A stretch of DNA of 64,000 nucleotides from Clostridium tagluense (GCF_003865095.1 NZ_BHYK01000014.1:1-64000); one strand, 5' to 3'. Positions 27,636 through 38,724 are shown, counted from the stretch's first letter. The notes: generated from the sequence alone by a model not told the origin. Numbers and translations are program-made.

Positions 27636-28869
27636 TTTCCGTATCCCCCTCTATTGCTATACTTAAGAATAACTCCATTAACTCTTTTGAAGGCTCTAGC
27701 CCTGATTTTTCCTTTATAAAATATTCACTAAATAATTCTTCCATGGATTTTTCCCTTAGACTTTCCGCTAAATCTTCTTCCCTTTCTAGGCCTTCTAGTA
27801 TTGGCTGTATGGAAACTATGTCCCGTCGATTTTTTTTCATTTCCTTTATGTGTTCTGTGCTAATTATTTCTTTGGTCTTTATTTCAAGGTATACCCAAAT
27901 GTTTCGCTGGCTTTCTGCTATGCATTTTTCTAAGGCTTCTTCCACGCTACTACATTTCCATACTTCTATAGGCTTGTAATTTCTAAATAGAAGTTGTGAT
28001 ATTTCCGCCTCCTGGCCAGCTTTAACCTCTACAAGATATGCGCCTTTACTATAGTTTATTTCACTTTTGCTATATTGAATTGGGGAGCCGGAATATCTTA
28101 TCTTTCCCTTAGTTCCTGGTACTTTTTGTGGTCTATGAAGATGTCCTAGGGCCGAATACTGAGCATTTTCCGGGAATTTAAGTGGAGAAACTGAAAGACT
28201 TCCACCCAGTTGTATACTTCTCTCTGAACCACTTTCCTCTCCACCCATAACATAGAGGTGAGATACTACTAGATTTACAGTATCCTCTCTATATTTAGTT
28301 GATAGCTTCTCAAATAGCTGCCCTATTCTATCAGAATAGCTTTTTTGTCTATCTTCATCAGTTAACCCCATTGAAAGCACTTCATTCAACCTTTTCTCAC
28401 TTGGGTAGGGCAGGGTTATAATAACTGCCTTCTCCCCTCTTATACTAAGCTCTAAATAGCCTTCGCCACTTTCTATTATTTCAAAATCATGTTCCATTTC
28501 AAAATTAACTTCTCCAAATACGCCTTCTCTGGCTATGCTCTTTGGTTCCCCTAAAAGTATTACTCCATGCTTATAAGCAAGGGGGCTAGCTGCTACTAAC
28601 CTCTCTGGATTGTCGTGATTTCCTGCAACTACTAGCACTGCTGTTTTACCACTACTTGTGATTCTCTTAAGGGTGCTATAAAACATTGCTTCTGCCTTTG
28701 CTGGAGGATTACCATTGTCATAGATATCTCCAGCTATAAGTACTAAATCTATATTATTATTTGCCACTATCTCTATAAATTCCTCTAGAAATTCTTCCTG
28801 TTCCTCTAGCCTACTGAATTGCTCTAAGGTTTTTCCTAGATGCCAATCGGAGGTGTGAAGTATTCTCAT
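27622..28869 (-). CDS. sbcD: SbcD, nuclease subunit of SbcCD
   Basis: A 415-residue Mre11-type metallophosphatase with all phosphoesterase motifs: TSDWHLGK, GDIYDNGNPP, GNHDNPERL, SHLYVMGGEESGSE and LGHLHRPQ. A capping domain and an acidic C-terminus (about 330-410) that contacts SbcC follow. It provides the Mn-dependent exo- and endonuclease of SbcCD. It is encoded 24 bp downstream of addA, so four break-processing genes appear to form one operon. Confidence 0.95.
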   Translation of the reverse strand: MRILHTSDWHLGKTLEQFSRLEEQEEFLEEFIEIVANNNIDLVLIAGDIYDNGNPPAKAEAMFYSTLKRITSSGKTAVLVVAGNHDNPERLVAASPLAYKHGVILLGEPKSIAREGVFGEVNFEMEHDFEIIESGEGYLELSIRGEKAVIITLPYPSEKRLNEVLSMGLTDEDRQKSYSDRIGQLFEKLSTKYREDTVNLVVSHLYVMGGEESGSERSIQLGGSLSVSPLKFPENAQYSALGHLHRPQKVPGTKGKIRYSGSPIQYSKSEINYSKGAYLVEVKAGQEAEISQLLFRNYKPIEVWKCSSVEEALEKCIAESQRNIWVYLEIKTKEIISTEHIKEMKKNRRDIVSIQPILEGLEREEDLAESLREKSMEELFSEYFIKEKSGLEPSKELMELFLSIAIEGDTENETS

Positions 28870-28893
28870 TTTATTCTCCCCTTTCTTAAAAAA

Positions 28894-31800
28894 CTATTTA
28901 ACTCGCAAGGCTTCATCTATACTAAATAAATATAGATAACTCTCTTTAACTGCTTTTCCAAGAGTAGCCTTAAGTGCCCTTGCATAATAATCTAGCTGAG
29001 GCTTATATTTTTCTATTAACTCATCCGTATCACCATTTTTTACTGAGTCTGTTTTATAATCTACTAGAATTATTTCTCCATTTTCTTCAAAATAGCAATC
29101 TATTATTCCTTGAAGGATTATTTTTTCTTCTCCATATATGTCAGTGGGAAGATTTTTATAAATATCTGTTGAATTAATTTCCATATGAAAAGGTACTTCT
29201 CTTTTTAATAGATCAAGCCCATAGGCTTTTACCATCCGAGCTCCAAGCTCTGTTTTAAATAACTTTACTAGTTTTTGTGCCCGTACAGCTTTGCCCTCTT
29301 CTTTTGACAATAAAAGTTTTTCAATGTAAATTCGGATTTGAGCCTCTATTTCACTTGTGGTTGACACTTTATTCAAATCTAGTCTTTGCACTACTGCATG
29401 CATAGCTGTTCCTTTTTCTGCTGGTGTTAATCCCTTTAGTTCCTCTAAAAATCTTGGTTTACTTATAAGTTTCGGCACATACATATTTTCTGAGGTACCT
29501 TCTGCAAGCTCTACATTAACTTTTCTTTTTAGCTCCGTTACTGTAAGCACTGTGGGCATTTTTGTAGACATTTCATATTTATAAATAAATCCTAGCCTTT
29601 TTTCTATCTCTGCCATATTTTTTTCATCTGTGATTTTTTCCTGGAGCATTATTAATTTTTCCTGCGTACTCACAAGGGTTTCTTCCTGCGCATCTTGCGC
29701 TTTGACTATGTCATCTCTATTCCAAAGCCTAACCTGAAAGCTTGCAGGGTGCTCCAATAGATTTACGTTATCATCTTCTATTCCAATTAACTGCCTTAGC
29801 ATCTTTCCATCTGCGTGCCTTATTACGGAAGGTACTATCCAGTCTAAATAGCTTTTTGCTTTTAGAATTTCATATTCTCCAAGCTTTTCAGTATTTTCTT
29901 CTAAACTAAAGCTCATTCTTCCTATATTTTTCTCTATGTTTTTTATTGACCCAGTTATAATTAACTTTTCCTTTGCTCTTGTAAATGCTACGTATAGTAC
30001 TCTCATTTCTTCTGAAAGGCTTTCTATCTTTATTTTCTTTCTTAGTGCTTGTTTTAAAACTGTAGGGTAAGAAATTCTTCTTAAAGGGTCCACAAAATCT
30101 GGACCGTAGCCTAAATCATGATGAAATAATATGCTCTTATTTATATCCATTAGGTTAAAGTTTTTCCCTGTACCACTTAGAAATACTACAGGAAACTCTA
30201 AGCCTTTACTTTTATGAATACTCATTATCCTAACTACGTTTTCATTTTCCCCTAAGGTTTTAGCGCTACCCATATCTCCACTACTTATTTTTAGCTTGTT
30301 TATGAAGTTTATAAAATTAAACAGTCCCTTATAGCTAGTTTCGGCGTATTGCCTAGCCCTTTGGAAAAGCACTCTTAAATTTGCCTGTCTTTGGATTCCA
30401 CCTGGCATGGCTCCTATATAACCATAATAACCTGTGTCTGTGTATAGGTACCAGATAAATTCATCAATAGGCATATACTTACATATTTCTCTAAAGTGGT
30501 TTAATTTTTTTAGGAATTTATTAAGCTTTTGGGCAATTGATTCATTTTGCTCTGTTTCCTTAGCATCCGAAAAATTTACCATTGCCTCATAAAAAGAGAT
30601 TTCCCTCTGACCTATTCTTATATCTACTAGCTCCTCTGAAGTAAACCCACCTATTGGCGAACGTAAAACTGAAAGCATAGGGATATCTTGTCTTGGGTTA
30701 TCTATAATTTGAAGGAGACTCATGATTATTTGAATTTCTATGGTGTTAAAATATCCTGTGCCCGTATCTGCATAAACAGGTATGCCTTCAAGTTTTAACT
30801 CTTCTAAAAATGAAGGCGCCCAATTTGAGGTGGCACGAAGTAATATTACAATATCCTTATAATCTACATTTCTATAAGCTTTGATATTTTTATCATAAAT
30901 TTTAAAGGCTTTACATCCATCTCGCAGCATTAGTTCTTTTATTCTTTTTGCCACAATTCTAGCTTCTAATTGAATATTTGTAGGGGTTTCTTCCTCTGAG
31001 CTTTTGCTAGTGTCCTGGTCTTCTGAATCCTTTGACTGATTTTCATCTTCAGCCTCTGTATTTTCCTCGGACATATCTATAACATCCTTTTCAATAAGAT
31101 GTAGCTCCACAGCTCCGCCTACTACCCCTGGCTCTTTAAGCTCTTCAAAAAATGCTCCTAGATTTAGTGCTTCTTCATCTGTATAGTCAAGATCTCCAAT
31201 GTTTTTGCACATTATTCCTTTGAAGATATAATTTACAGCATTTATAACTGGTTCTCTGCTTCTAAAATTTTTGTACAGTGTTATTTTTCTTGTTTTTGCA
31301 CCATCAACCTTTTCATAAGAACTATATTTCCCTAAAAAGAGCTCTGGTCTTGCCTGCCTAAATCTATATATGCTCTGCTTTACATCTCCTACCATAAATA
31401 CATTTGGAGCCCCTATTTTTTCTCTTGAAATTATATTGAGTAAGGTTTCTTGAACCATATTACTATCTTGATATTCATCTATCAAAATTTCTTCGTATTT
31501 ATTTCGCAGTTGCAGGGCTACAGATGAAGGTTCTGGTTTTCCGTCTAACCCTAGTAATACTTCACCTTTTTCATTCCTTTGCATTAAAATATAAAGACAA
31601 AAATGCTCAAAGTCGTTGAAATCTATGATGGAGCGTTCTTTTTTCTTTTGTGTATATTTTTCCTCCAAATCTATAACTAGCTGCGATAATGCCATCATTT
31701 GAGGATATAGTTTTTTTATATCCTCAAGGGCTGTTTCTGAATTTGCGCTCATTACCTGCTGCCTTAGCTCTTGTAATTGTTTTTTTACCTTATTTCTTAT

Positions 31801-32844
31801 ATCCTGCACTGCCTTTTGTTTTTCCTTGTCTTTGCAAGCTTTTATGGTTGGTAGCTTTTGGAAACTTAAATTTTCTATAGTCCCTGCCAAATTATTAAAA
31901 GAGTTTTTAGATGCAGATAAAAGATCAGAAATAATTTCCAAATCACCTTTGAAAACTTCAAAGTACAATGCTATAGCTTCATTTCCTTCTATGATTTTTA
32001 ATGCTTTTATCATTACTTTTTCAATGCCTTGCAGCTCTATTTTAATATCTTCTATTAAAACTGTGGCCCAAGGGGTATCACTAAGACTGTAACCTTCTTT
32101 AATATTAAAATCCTCTGCTGCATCTAATAGCCATTTTGCTGGATTTGTGGAACTCATAGCAAAATTATAAAGGCTTAAGACTATAGCTTGAAGTCCTAAG
32201 TCTTCTTTATTATTGCTATAGGATTCGACTAAGTTTAAGAAACTATTTTCTTGCTCAAAACTAGGTGCCTGCAATAGCTTTGAGCTACTATTTTCTTCTA
32301 GACCATTCTCGGGTTCTAGATTATCCTCTTTTGCTCCATCCATCTGCTCTTCAACAATGGATACATATCTTTCTTCGAAAAGCTCTTCTAGAGCTTCCTG
32401 CTTTAAAAGCACTGCTTCTGTGGTGTCAGCTATTCGAAAATTAGGGTCTAGATCTACTATATGAAAATTGTTTCTAATAACCTCAAGACAAAAAGAGTGA
32501 ATAGTTGTAATGCTAGATTTATTTAATAGTGTAAGTTGTCTTTGCAGTAACTTACTTTTTGGATTAATACGCAGTTCCTTTGAGATTGCTTGCGCTATTC
32601 TCTCTCTCATCTCTGACGCAGCTGCATTTGTAAATGTAACTACTAGAAGCTTATCAATATCTGTTGGCCGCTCTTCATCTGTTACTATTTTTATTATTCT
32701 CTCCACTAGCACTGCAGTTTTCCCGGAACCCGCAGCTGCTGCTACTAGAATATTACAATCACGAATTGTTATAGCCTTTTGTTGATCTTCCGTCCATGAT
32801 ACCTTTTTTTCTGCTTGCTTAATTTCACTTGTATCCTTATCCAT
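28894..32844 (-). CDS. addA: AddA, helicase-nuclease subunit of AddAB
   Basis: A UvrD-like helicase of 1316 residues. It has the Q motif WTEDQQKAI, Walker A AAAGSGKT (Lys42), motif II IDEYQDSN, motif VI EMRVLYVAFTRAKEKL, and the C-terminal RecB-type nuclease with GTAMHAVVQRLD and IIDCYF..IILVDYKTD (Asp and Lys of the active site). Two acidic inserts, near residues 165-185 and 590-620, are low-complexity and probably surface loops. AddAB resects double-strand breaks to load RecA. The ATG overlaps the addB stop (TAATG). Confidence 0.95.
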   Translation of the reverse strand: MDKDTSEIKQAEKKVSWTEDQQKAITIRDCNILVAAAAGSGKTAVLVERIIKIVTDEERPTDIDKLLVVTFTNAAASEMRERIAQAISKELRINPKSKLLQRQLTLLNKSSITTIHSFCLEVIRNNFHIVDLDPNFRIADTTEAVLLKQEALEELFEERYVSIVEEQMDGAKEDNLEPENGLEENSSSKLLQAPSFEQENSFLNLVESYSNNKEDLGLQAIVLSLYNFAMSSTNPAKWLLDAAEDFNIKEGYSLSDTPWATVLIEDIKIELQGIEKVMIKALKIIEGNEAIALYFEVFKGDLEIISDLLSASKNSFNNLAGTIENLSFQKLPTIKACKDKEKQKAVQDIRNKVKKQLQELRQQVMSANSETALEDIKKLYPQMMALSQLVIDLEEKYTQKKKERSIIDFNDFEHFCLYILMQRNEKGEVLLGLDGKPEPSSVALQLRNKYEEILIDEYQDSNMVQETLLNIISREKIGAPNVFMVGDVKQSIYRFRQARPELFLGKYSSYEKVDGAKTRKITLYKNFRSREPVINAVNYIFKGIMCKNIGDLDYTDEEALNLGAFFEELKEPGVVGGAVELHLIEKDVIDMSEENTEAEDENQSKDSEDQDTSKSSEEETPTNIQLEARIVAKRIKELMLRDGCKAFKIYDKNIKAYRNVDYKDIVILLRATSNWAPSFLEELKLEGIPVYADTGTGYFNTIEIQIIMSLLQIIDNPRQDIPMLSVLRSPIGGFTSEELVDIRIGQREISFYEAMVNFSDAKETEQNESIAQKLNKFLKKLNHFREICKYMPIDEFIWYLYTDTGYYGYIGAMPGGIQRQANLRVLFQRARQYAETSYKGLFNFINFINKLKISSGDMGSAKTLGENENVVRIMSIHKSKGLEFPVVFLSGTGKNFNLMDINKSILFHHDLGYGPDFVDPLRRISYPTVLKQALRKKIKIESLSEEMRVLYVAFTRAKEKLIITGSIKNIEKNIGRMSFSLEENTEKLGEYEILKAKSYLDWIVPSVIRHADGKMLRQLIGIEDDNVNLLEHPASFQVRLWNRDDIVKAQDAQEETLVSTQEKLIMLQEKITDEKNMAEIEKRLGFIYKYEMSTKMPTVLTVTELKRKVNVELAEGTSENMYVPKLISKPRFLEELKGLTPAEKGTAMHAVVQRLDLNKVSTTSEIEAQIRIYIEKLLLSKEEGKAVRAQKLVKLFKTELGARMVKAYGLDLLKREVPFHMEINSTDIYKNLPTDIYGEEKIILQGIIDCYFEENGEIILVDYKTDSVKNGDTDELIEKYKPQLDYYARALKATLGKAVKESYLYLFSIDEALRVK

Positions 32845-35800
32845 TACTCTTTCACTCCCATCTCTTGGGTATTTACACTATTTAACTGCGGTTCTTTTTC
32901 AGATTCACTGGCTAAAAGTTCCCAGATTTCCTGGTCCTTTTTATCCTTTATTATTTTATAGGTGTTTTCCTTTAATGTGGGATCAAATTGACAAATAGCT
33001 GAGTATTCACAATAAGCACAAGGAGTGATATCCTTTTTCTTGTAGGGTTTTATGTCTATTTCCCCACTTAACATTTCCTCGCAGGTGCATAACAAATTTT
33101 CCTTTACATGTTTTAGCAGCATCTCAAATTGCTCTTTAGTCGCCACGGATGACCTTGAGCCCAATTCACCATCTTTCTTAATAGAGGCTGGAATAACTAG
33201 TGATGCCCCTTGAATATTTCTATCCATTTCCCTAATTATCTTAGTATCTGCTAGCAGTAGGCCCTTCATTTTCAAAGCCTTCATTATGGCTTTTTCTAGT
33301 TCCTCTTCATCTAAATTATTTTTAGCTTTTATTACTGGGTCATCTATTTTAAAATACAGTATACCCGCTGGGAAAATTGTTTCCTTAGAAAGGGAATTTT
33401 CTTTAGAAAAAGCTATCTCATTTGTAAGCATTGCGTCTAAATAGGTCAATAGCTGTATTTGAAGTCCGTAATATACATCAGATAGCTTAAAGTCCTTATT
33501 TCCGGATTTATAATCTACTATTCTGTAGAATTCTTCTCCCTCATTTATTAATTTATCTACCCTATCTATTCTGCCCACTAAATTTACGGTTTCTCCTGTG
33601 GATAGTTCTATTTGTATCGGTGGATAATCTCCATCATTAAAACCAAAGGATACTTCATATCCAAAAGGTTCAAAACCACTATTTTTCATTTGTTCAACTA
33701 TGACAAAGATAGTCCGCTTTAAAACTCTTTTTAATCTCTCAGTAAAATACTTATACCTTGGGGTACTGTTTAATATATAACCACTTATTCCAAGGTCTGC
33801 TTCTCTTTCTACAATGGTTGCTATATTTGCCTCGCACCATGTCTTATCAAGATCTGCCCATTTTATTTTGCTTTTATCCACAAGCTTTGAAAAATTATCA
33901 AGCACACTGTGCATAAAACTCCCTAAGTCTGGCGAAGAAAAAGTAAAAGTTTTTCTTTCTTTTGCTTTTAATCCATACTGCACGAAATATGCAAAGGGAC
34001 ACTCTTCATATTTTTCTATTCTAGATACACTAAAATAGTTTTTCTCTCCATAAAGTAACTTTACTTTTTCCTTTTCTAGCATTTTTACTTCATTCTTATA
34101 GTCAAAGCCTTTAAACATACTGTTACTCTTTTCTTTCCATTCTGCTTCTTTTTGATACCACTTGTAAACTTTAACCCAAAGCTCGGATATATACCCCGTC
34201 TCTAAATATTTTCTAAGAGCAAAGATTAAACCATTAAAAGTGGGAACTTTAGCACACACCTCTGACATTTCATGAGCCTCTTGCATATCCTGTGCACTGT
34301 GTATTTCACGCGTGTCGTCACTGTACTGCGTTATATTGCTTTGTTCTACCAACTCTTTAAATAATGCTTTAAATCTAGATATTATAATAGAAGGTCTTAG
34401 GGTTTTACCTTCATAATCTCCTATGGGATAACTTATATTTAAATATTTACTAGGTATAGTTATGGTAGCATAAATTAAGTACTGCTCATTGAACATCTCA
34501 GTTTTTGTATCATTTGCCATTTCTACTCCATTTTCTTTTAAAATTAATCTGTCACTGTCTGTGAATATTCCCTCTTCCTTATTTGCCTTTGGGAACACTC
34601 CATCATTTACGCCTATAATGTATAGGGCATTTATATCATGACTTTTTATGCGGTCTAGGCTAGTGATGGAAACTCCATCTAGCGCTGGTGGAATAAGTCC
34701 CATTTGATGTTTGCTAAAGCCTATGGATAGTATCTTTACAAACTCCTCTAAAGATAGACTCTCACATCCTAGGACTTCTACCATTTGATCTAATAGTTCC
34801 ATAACTAGGTTCCATATTTTGCCGTACTCTATCACCTGCTCTTGAGCACCTTGATTTTTGAAATTCTCTATCCACTGCTCTAGAGTTTTATATACCTTTA
34901 TTGATTCTAGGAATTCAAATAGGGCGGTGCAGATTTTTATAGTTGTGTTTTTACCTTTTAATTTTTCATTTAATGCTAGTAGTGGCTTTATAAAGACATC
35001 TCTTGTATCATTAAGAATTTTAATGGTAGCTTCTATTCTTTCAGCTTCCAGGGCTTCTTTGGTGACTGGAGTTTCTATATTTATTTCTGGGTTTTGATGT
35101 TCTTGGGATTGTTGGTTTTCCGCAGTTTGAACCTCTTCTATGTTTTTTTGTAGCTCTGTCTCAGCTGCCTTGCGATCATAATAATCTCTAAAATAATATT
35201 CTATTTTTTCTTGCCATAGTGCGACTTCTGTCCATTTTTTTTTGCCCTTTATGCCTGTTTGTATTACGAAGTTTTCTAATATATCTATATTTTCCACTTC
35301 TATATCCAGTAAGCCTGTTTTAAGATATCTAAACACTGATTCATAACTAAAGTTCTTAGTGAAAATCTCAACAGTTGATGTTATTAGCACAATTAGAGGA
35401 TTACTTGTTATATCTTTTTTCTTATCTATAAATAAGGGTATATTGTATTCTGTAAATATTGCTTTAATTAACTTTTCATAGGATGGTAAATCTCTGGTTA
35501 CCACTGCAATTTTATTAAATCTTATATGTTCATCGCGGCATAGTCTCAGGATATCCTTTGCCACATGCTCTATTTCGGAATAGGCATTTAGACCTTTAAA
35601 CACCTTTATATTTTCACACTTTTCAGTGGATGCAGTGTATGGGAACGCAAAATAATTTTTTTCAAGAAAAGAAAGCTGTGCATTGTCTTTAAATTTATGC
35701 TCTTTATTTTCTTGTAACTCTATAGGCGCATCAAAAGTTGTTCCAGTTTCCTCAGCTATTTTTAAAAGTTTATCTTCTGTAAATTTTATAGAATAAAAAG

Positions 35801-36533
35801 CATCTGCCTCATCCATACCTTTTGAATGCTCTGAGCTTTTTAGTGGCAAGGTTATATTTACCCTTTTAGCCTTTTTATATAGTTTTTCAATTACTCCATA
35901 TTGTTGTGGTGTAAAGCCAGTAAACTCATCTAACCAAAACTCGCAGCCATCAAAAATATTACATTCATCAAGTGCACTATATAAACGGGTCAAATCATCA
36001 TCAGGATCCACATAGTTTTGATTTAAAATATTGTCAAATTCTCCATATATAAGTGATAAATCAGTTATTTTATCTATTAGTAAGGGATTTTCCCCTAAAT
36101 TTTCTTTTACAACATTTAAATCTTCCACAGAAATTCCATATTTTTTAAATTCTGTGATAGCACTAGCTACATTATCGACAAAACCTTTTTGCCTTGATGC
36201 TGCACTAAATACTTTAAATTTCTCTTGTTTTTTTTGCATTATGCTATTAATAAGCATTGCTTTCCCTGAGGTGTCCATAGGTTTACAAGTTATGCCTCCA
36301 ACCTCACTAAATACTTTGTAAGCTAACCTATTAAAACTAAGTACTTGGATATTTTTTATTCCTGTAGATCCAACTACTTTTATAAGATTTTTTTCAGCTT
36401 GGAAAGAGAATTGTTCTGGTACTAACAGTACCAGGGGCAGTTCACGCTCTTCAACACTTCTATCTTTTATATCTTCTAAACAGAAGGTACTCTTTCCCTT
36501 GCCAGCTCCTCCGTATATAAATCTTAAACTCAC
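32844..36533 (-). CDS. addB: AddB, nuclease subunit of AddAB
   Basis: A protein of 1229 residues with Walker A YGGAGKGKST (Lys14), inactivated-helicase architecture, and a C-terminal nuclease with GRIDRVDK and YRIVDYKSG. Four cysteines bind the Fe-S cluster that staples the nuclease domain: one in YEECPFAYF (about 790) and CxxCxxxxxC in TPCAYCEYSAIC near 1185. A GKGKST ATP site and the CAYCEYSAIC end are diagnostic. It is the first gene of the addBA-sbcDC run. Confidence 0.95.
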   Translation of the reverse strand: MSLRFIYGGAGKGKSTFCLEDIKDRSVEERELPLVLLVPEQFSFQAEKNLIKVVGSTGIKNIQVLSFNRLAYKVFSEVGGITCKPMDTSGKAMLINSIMQKKQEKFKVFSAASRQKGFVDNVASAITEFKKYGISVEDLNVVKENLGENPLLIDKITDLSLIYGEFDNILNQNYVDPDDDLTRLYSALDECNIFDGCEFWLDEFTGFTPQQYGVIEKLYKKAKRVNITLPLKSSEHSKGMDEADAFYSIKFTEDKLLKIAEETGTTFDAPIELQENKEHKFKDNAQLSFLEKNYFAFPYTASTEKCENIKVFKGLNAYSEIEHVAKDILRLCRDEHIRFNKIAVVTRDLPSYEKLIKAIFTEYNIPLFIDKKKDITSNPLIVLITSTVEIFTKNFSYESVFRYLKTGLLDIEVENIDILENFVIQTGIKGKKKWTEVALWQEKIEYYFRDYYDRKAAETELQKNIEEVQTAENQQSQEHQNPEINIETPVTKEALEAERIEATIKILNDTRDVFIKPLLALNEKLKGKNTTIKICTALFEFLESIKVYKTLEQWIENFKNQGAQEQVIEYGKIWNLVMELLDQMVEVLGCESLSLEEFVKILSIGFSKHQMGLIPPALDGVSITSLDRIKSHDINALYIIGVNDGVFPKANKEEGIFTDSDRLILKENGVEMANDTKTEMFNEQYLIYATITIPSKYLNISYPIGDYEGKTLRPSIIISRFKALFKELVEQSNITQYSDDTREIHSAQDMQEAHEMSEVCAKVPTFNGLIFALRKYLETGYISELWVKVYKWYQKEAEWKEKSNSMFKGFDYKNEVKMLEKEKVKLLYGEKNYFSVSRIEKYEECPFAYFVQYGLKAKERKTFTFSSPDLGSFMHSVLDNFSKLVDKSKIKWADLDKTWCEANIATIVEREADLGISGYILNSTPRYKYFTERLKRVLKRTIFVIVEQMKNSGFEPFGYEVSFGFNDGDYPPIQIELSTGETVNLVGRIDRVDKLINEGEEFYRIVDYKSGNKDFKLSDVYYGLQIQLLTYLDAMLTNEIAFSKENSLSKETIFPAGILYFKIDDPVIKAKNNLDEEELEKAIMKALKMKGLLLADTKIIREMDRNIQGASLVIPASIKKDGELGSRSSVATKEQFEMLLKHVKENLLCTCEEMLSGEIDIKPYKKKDITPCAYCEYSAICQFDPTLKENTYKIIKDKKDQEIWELLASESEKEPQLNSVNTQEMGVKE

Positions 36534-36983
36534 AAAAACACATCCCTTCTTTTTTAGGCCTTAGTCACATATACTATGCCGTGTATAATTTTACCATAAT
36601 AAATGCATTTTCTCGAGCAGTTGCCATTATCGTTATTATATTATAACATGCTAGATATAGTAACCCCTGAGGTTTAAACACATAATTTTACATATATATT
36701 AATATTTTTTTAACAAACATGCAGGTATTTGTATTTCAATATAGAATAATAATATATATAAATCTTATAAATTTACACATTAGTGTAAATTATGTATTAA
36801 TTCCAATGAATATATTGAATTTTATATTCATATATTTTATTTTTATTAGCCTTGGCATTGGAATATGAGAATTATGTAAATTATTGTTCTTATATTCGAA
36901 TACTAATATAATATCTAAGATTTATGCTTCGTGTTTTCATAACATTATTAAAAATTTAACAATATTGAAGGGGATGAATTAAA
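36534..36983. promoter_or_regulatory. Divergent promoter region between addB and the fatty acid permease
   Basis: This 450-bp, very AT-rich gap between divergently transcribed genes must hold promoters for both. It contains many TATAAT-like tracts, so no single promoter can be chosen with confidence. No riboswitch, RNA gene, repeat or short gene was recognised. Confidence 0.4.
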
Positions 36984-38330
36984 ATGTTTAAGAAATTCAC
37001 AAATGGTTGCGTTAATCTTGTCCAAAAGTATTTGCCAGATCCATTTATATTTGCTGTACTTCTAACATTCTTTGTATTGATTCTAGGGGTAGTACTTACT
37101 GGTCAAAGTCCCTTAGCTATGACCGTTCACTGGAGCAAGGGCTTATGGACTCTTCTTTCTTTTTCAATGCAAATGGCATTAGTATTAGTTACAGGTCACG
37201 CGCTTGCCAATGCACCATCTTTTAAAAAGGGCCTTAAAACTCTTGCAAAAATACCTAAATCACCAACTCAAGCAATTGTTCTTGTTACTCTTATTTCTAC
37301 TGTAGCTTGTTGGATTAACTGGGGTTTTGGTCTAGTTATTGGAGCTATTTTTGCGAAAGAACTCGCTAAAGAAGTTAAAGGTGTAGATTATAGACTTTTA
37401 ATAGCTTCTGCTTATTCCGGCTTTTTAGTATGGCATGCTGGTCTTTCTGGTTCTATACCACTAGTAATTGCTGGTGGTGGTGCTGACGTAGCAAAAGCCA
37501 CTGCAGGCGCAGTTACTACAGCTATACCAACCAGTGCTACATTGTTTTCAGGTTTTAATTTAATTATACTAGCTGTACTTTTAATAACATTACCTCTTGT
37601 AAATAAAGCTATGCATCCTGATAAAAATAATACTGTTACTATAGATCCAAAGCTTTTGGTGGAAGAACCAGTAGTGATAATGGCTAAAGGAGAAATGACT
37701 CCTGCTGATAAACTTGAGAATAGTACTATTATCTCACTGTTATTATCACTTATGGGCTTTACTTACATTATTTATTACTTTATTAAAGGTGGTAGCCTTG
37801 ATTTAGATATTGTTAATGCTATTTTCTTATTCCTTGGAGTTGCTCTTCATAAAACTCCTAGAAGATTTGTTGCTGCAATTACAGATGCTGCTAAAGGAGC
37901 TGCTGGAATTATACTTCAATTTCCATTCTATGCAGGTATTATGGGGATGATGGTAGGCGCAAGTGCTTCTGGTATTTCTCTTGCAGGAGTTATGTCTACT
38001 TCTTTTGTTAGTATATCTAATCAACATACCTTCCCGCTCTTTACTTTCTTAAGTGCAGGACTTGTTAACTTCTTTGTACCATCTGGTGGTGGCCAATGGG
38101 CTGTTCAAGCTCCTATTATGATGCCTGCAGGTGCTGCTTTAGGTGTACCTGCTGCAAAAACTGCTATGGCTATTGCTTGGGGAGATGCATGGACTAACAT
38201 GATTCAACCTTTCTGGGCATTACCTGCTCTTGGAATTGCTGGACTCAGCGCTAAGGATGTAATGGGTTTTTGTATAGTTGACTTGTTGTGCTCAGGTGTT
38301 ATTATTGGACTAGGATTATTCCTTTTTTAA
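36984..38330 (+). CDS. AtoE-type short-chain fatty acid transporter
   Basis: A 448-residue membrane protein of the SCFA transporter family, with about 11-12 hydrophobic segments. Landmarks are YLPDPFIFAVLLTFFVLILG at the start, FWxxLSFSMQMALVLVTGHALA-like TM2-3, LVWHAGLSGSIPL, and the highly conserved FFVPSGGGQWAVQAPIMMPA near residue 365. It would carry butyrate or similar acids in or out, fitting a fermenting anaerobe. It has a GGGG ribosome site and a strong terminator after it, so it is a single-gene unit. Confidence 0.88.
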   Translation: MFKKFTNGCVNLVQKYLPDPFIFAVLLTFFVLILGVVLTGQSPLAMTVHWSKGLWTLLSFSMQMALVLVTGHALANAPSFKKGLKTLAKIPKSPTQAIVLVTLISTVACWINWGFGLVIGAIFAKELAKEVKGVDYRLLIASAYSGFLVWHAGLSGSIPLVIAGGGADVAKATAGAVTTAIPTSATLFSGFNLIILAVLLITLPLVNKAMHPDKNNTVTIDPKLLVEEPVVIMAKGEMTPADKLENSTIISLLLSLMGFTYIIYYFIKGGSLDLDIVNAIFLFLGVALHKTPRRFVAAITDAAKGAAGIILQFPFYAGIMGMMVGASASGISLAGVMSTSFVSISNQHTFPLFTFLSAGLVNFFVPSGGGQWAVQAPIMMPAGAALGVPAAKTAMAIAWGDAWTNMIQPFWALPALGIAGLSAKDVMGFCIVDLLCSGVIIGLGLFLF

Positions 38331-38356
38331 GAAGTTTTCATTATAATCGCTAAGCT

Positions 38357-38396
38357 AGTGTCTGCCTCTAGAAAGTAATTCCTAGAGGTAGACACT
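38357..38396 (+). terminator. Intrinsic terminator of the permease gene
   Basis: A 15-bp stem (38357-38371 with 38382-38396, one G-T wobble) closes a 10-nt loop and is followed by TTTTTTTCTG. It is a clear plus-strand rho-independent terminator. Confidence 0.9.
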
Positions 38397-38457
38397 TTTT
38401 TTCTGAAAATACAAAAGCAGACTCCCAGGAATCCGCTTTTTGTGTACAATTTACTAT

Positions 38458-38649
38458 CTATACATTCATTATTTTTAGATTTTCTGATATTATAAGTTCC
38501 GCACCAGTAATTGATCTAACTTCTTCAACTATTGTGTCTCTATGGATTTCAATAAGTCTTACTGTTCCAGCACTTGTTCCTATATAAGAAGTTATAACCC
38601 TTTTTAATTTAAATCTAAAGATATATTTATATAAATGACAAACTGTCAA
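38458..38649 (-). CDS. Possible small protein or gene remnant, unrecognised
   Basis: An open frame of 63 codons reads from TTG. The part from KRVITSYIGTS to the end has amphipathic alpha/beta character (RLIEIHRDTIVEEVRSITGAE), unlike a random frame. No convincing ribosome site precedes the TTG, and the first 15 residues look non-coding. It could be the 3' remnant of a decayed gene or a short protein starting inside the frame. No family was recognised. Confidence 0.25.
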   Translation of the reverse strand: MTVCHLYKYIFRFKLKRVITSYIGTSAGTVRLIEIHRDTIVEEVRSITGAELIISENLKIMNV

Positions 38650-38724
38650 GCTAATAACAATAAGAATAATGCCTTATGGAAATAAACTCCTGGAAAATGC
38701 ATTAGCGAAATAAATAGAATATGC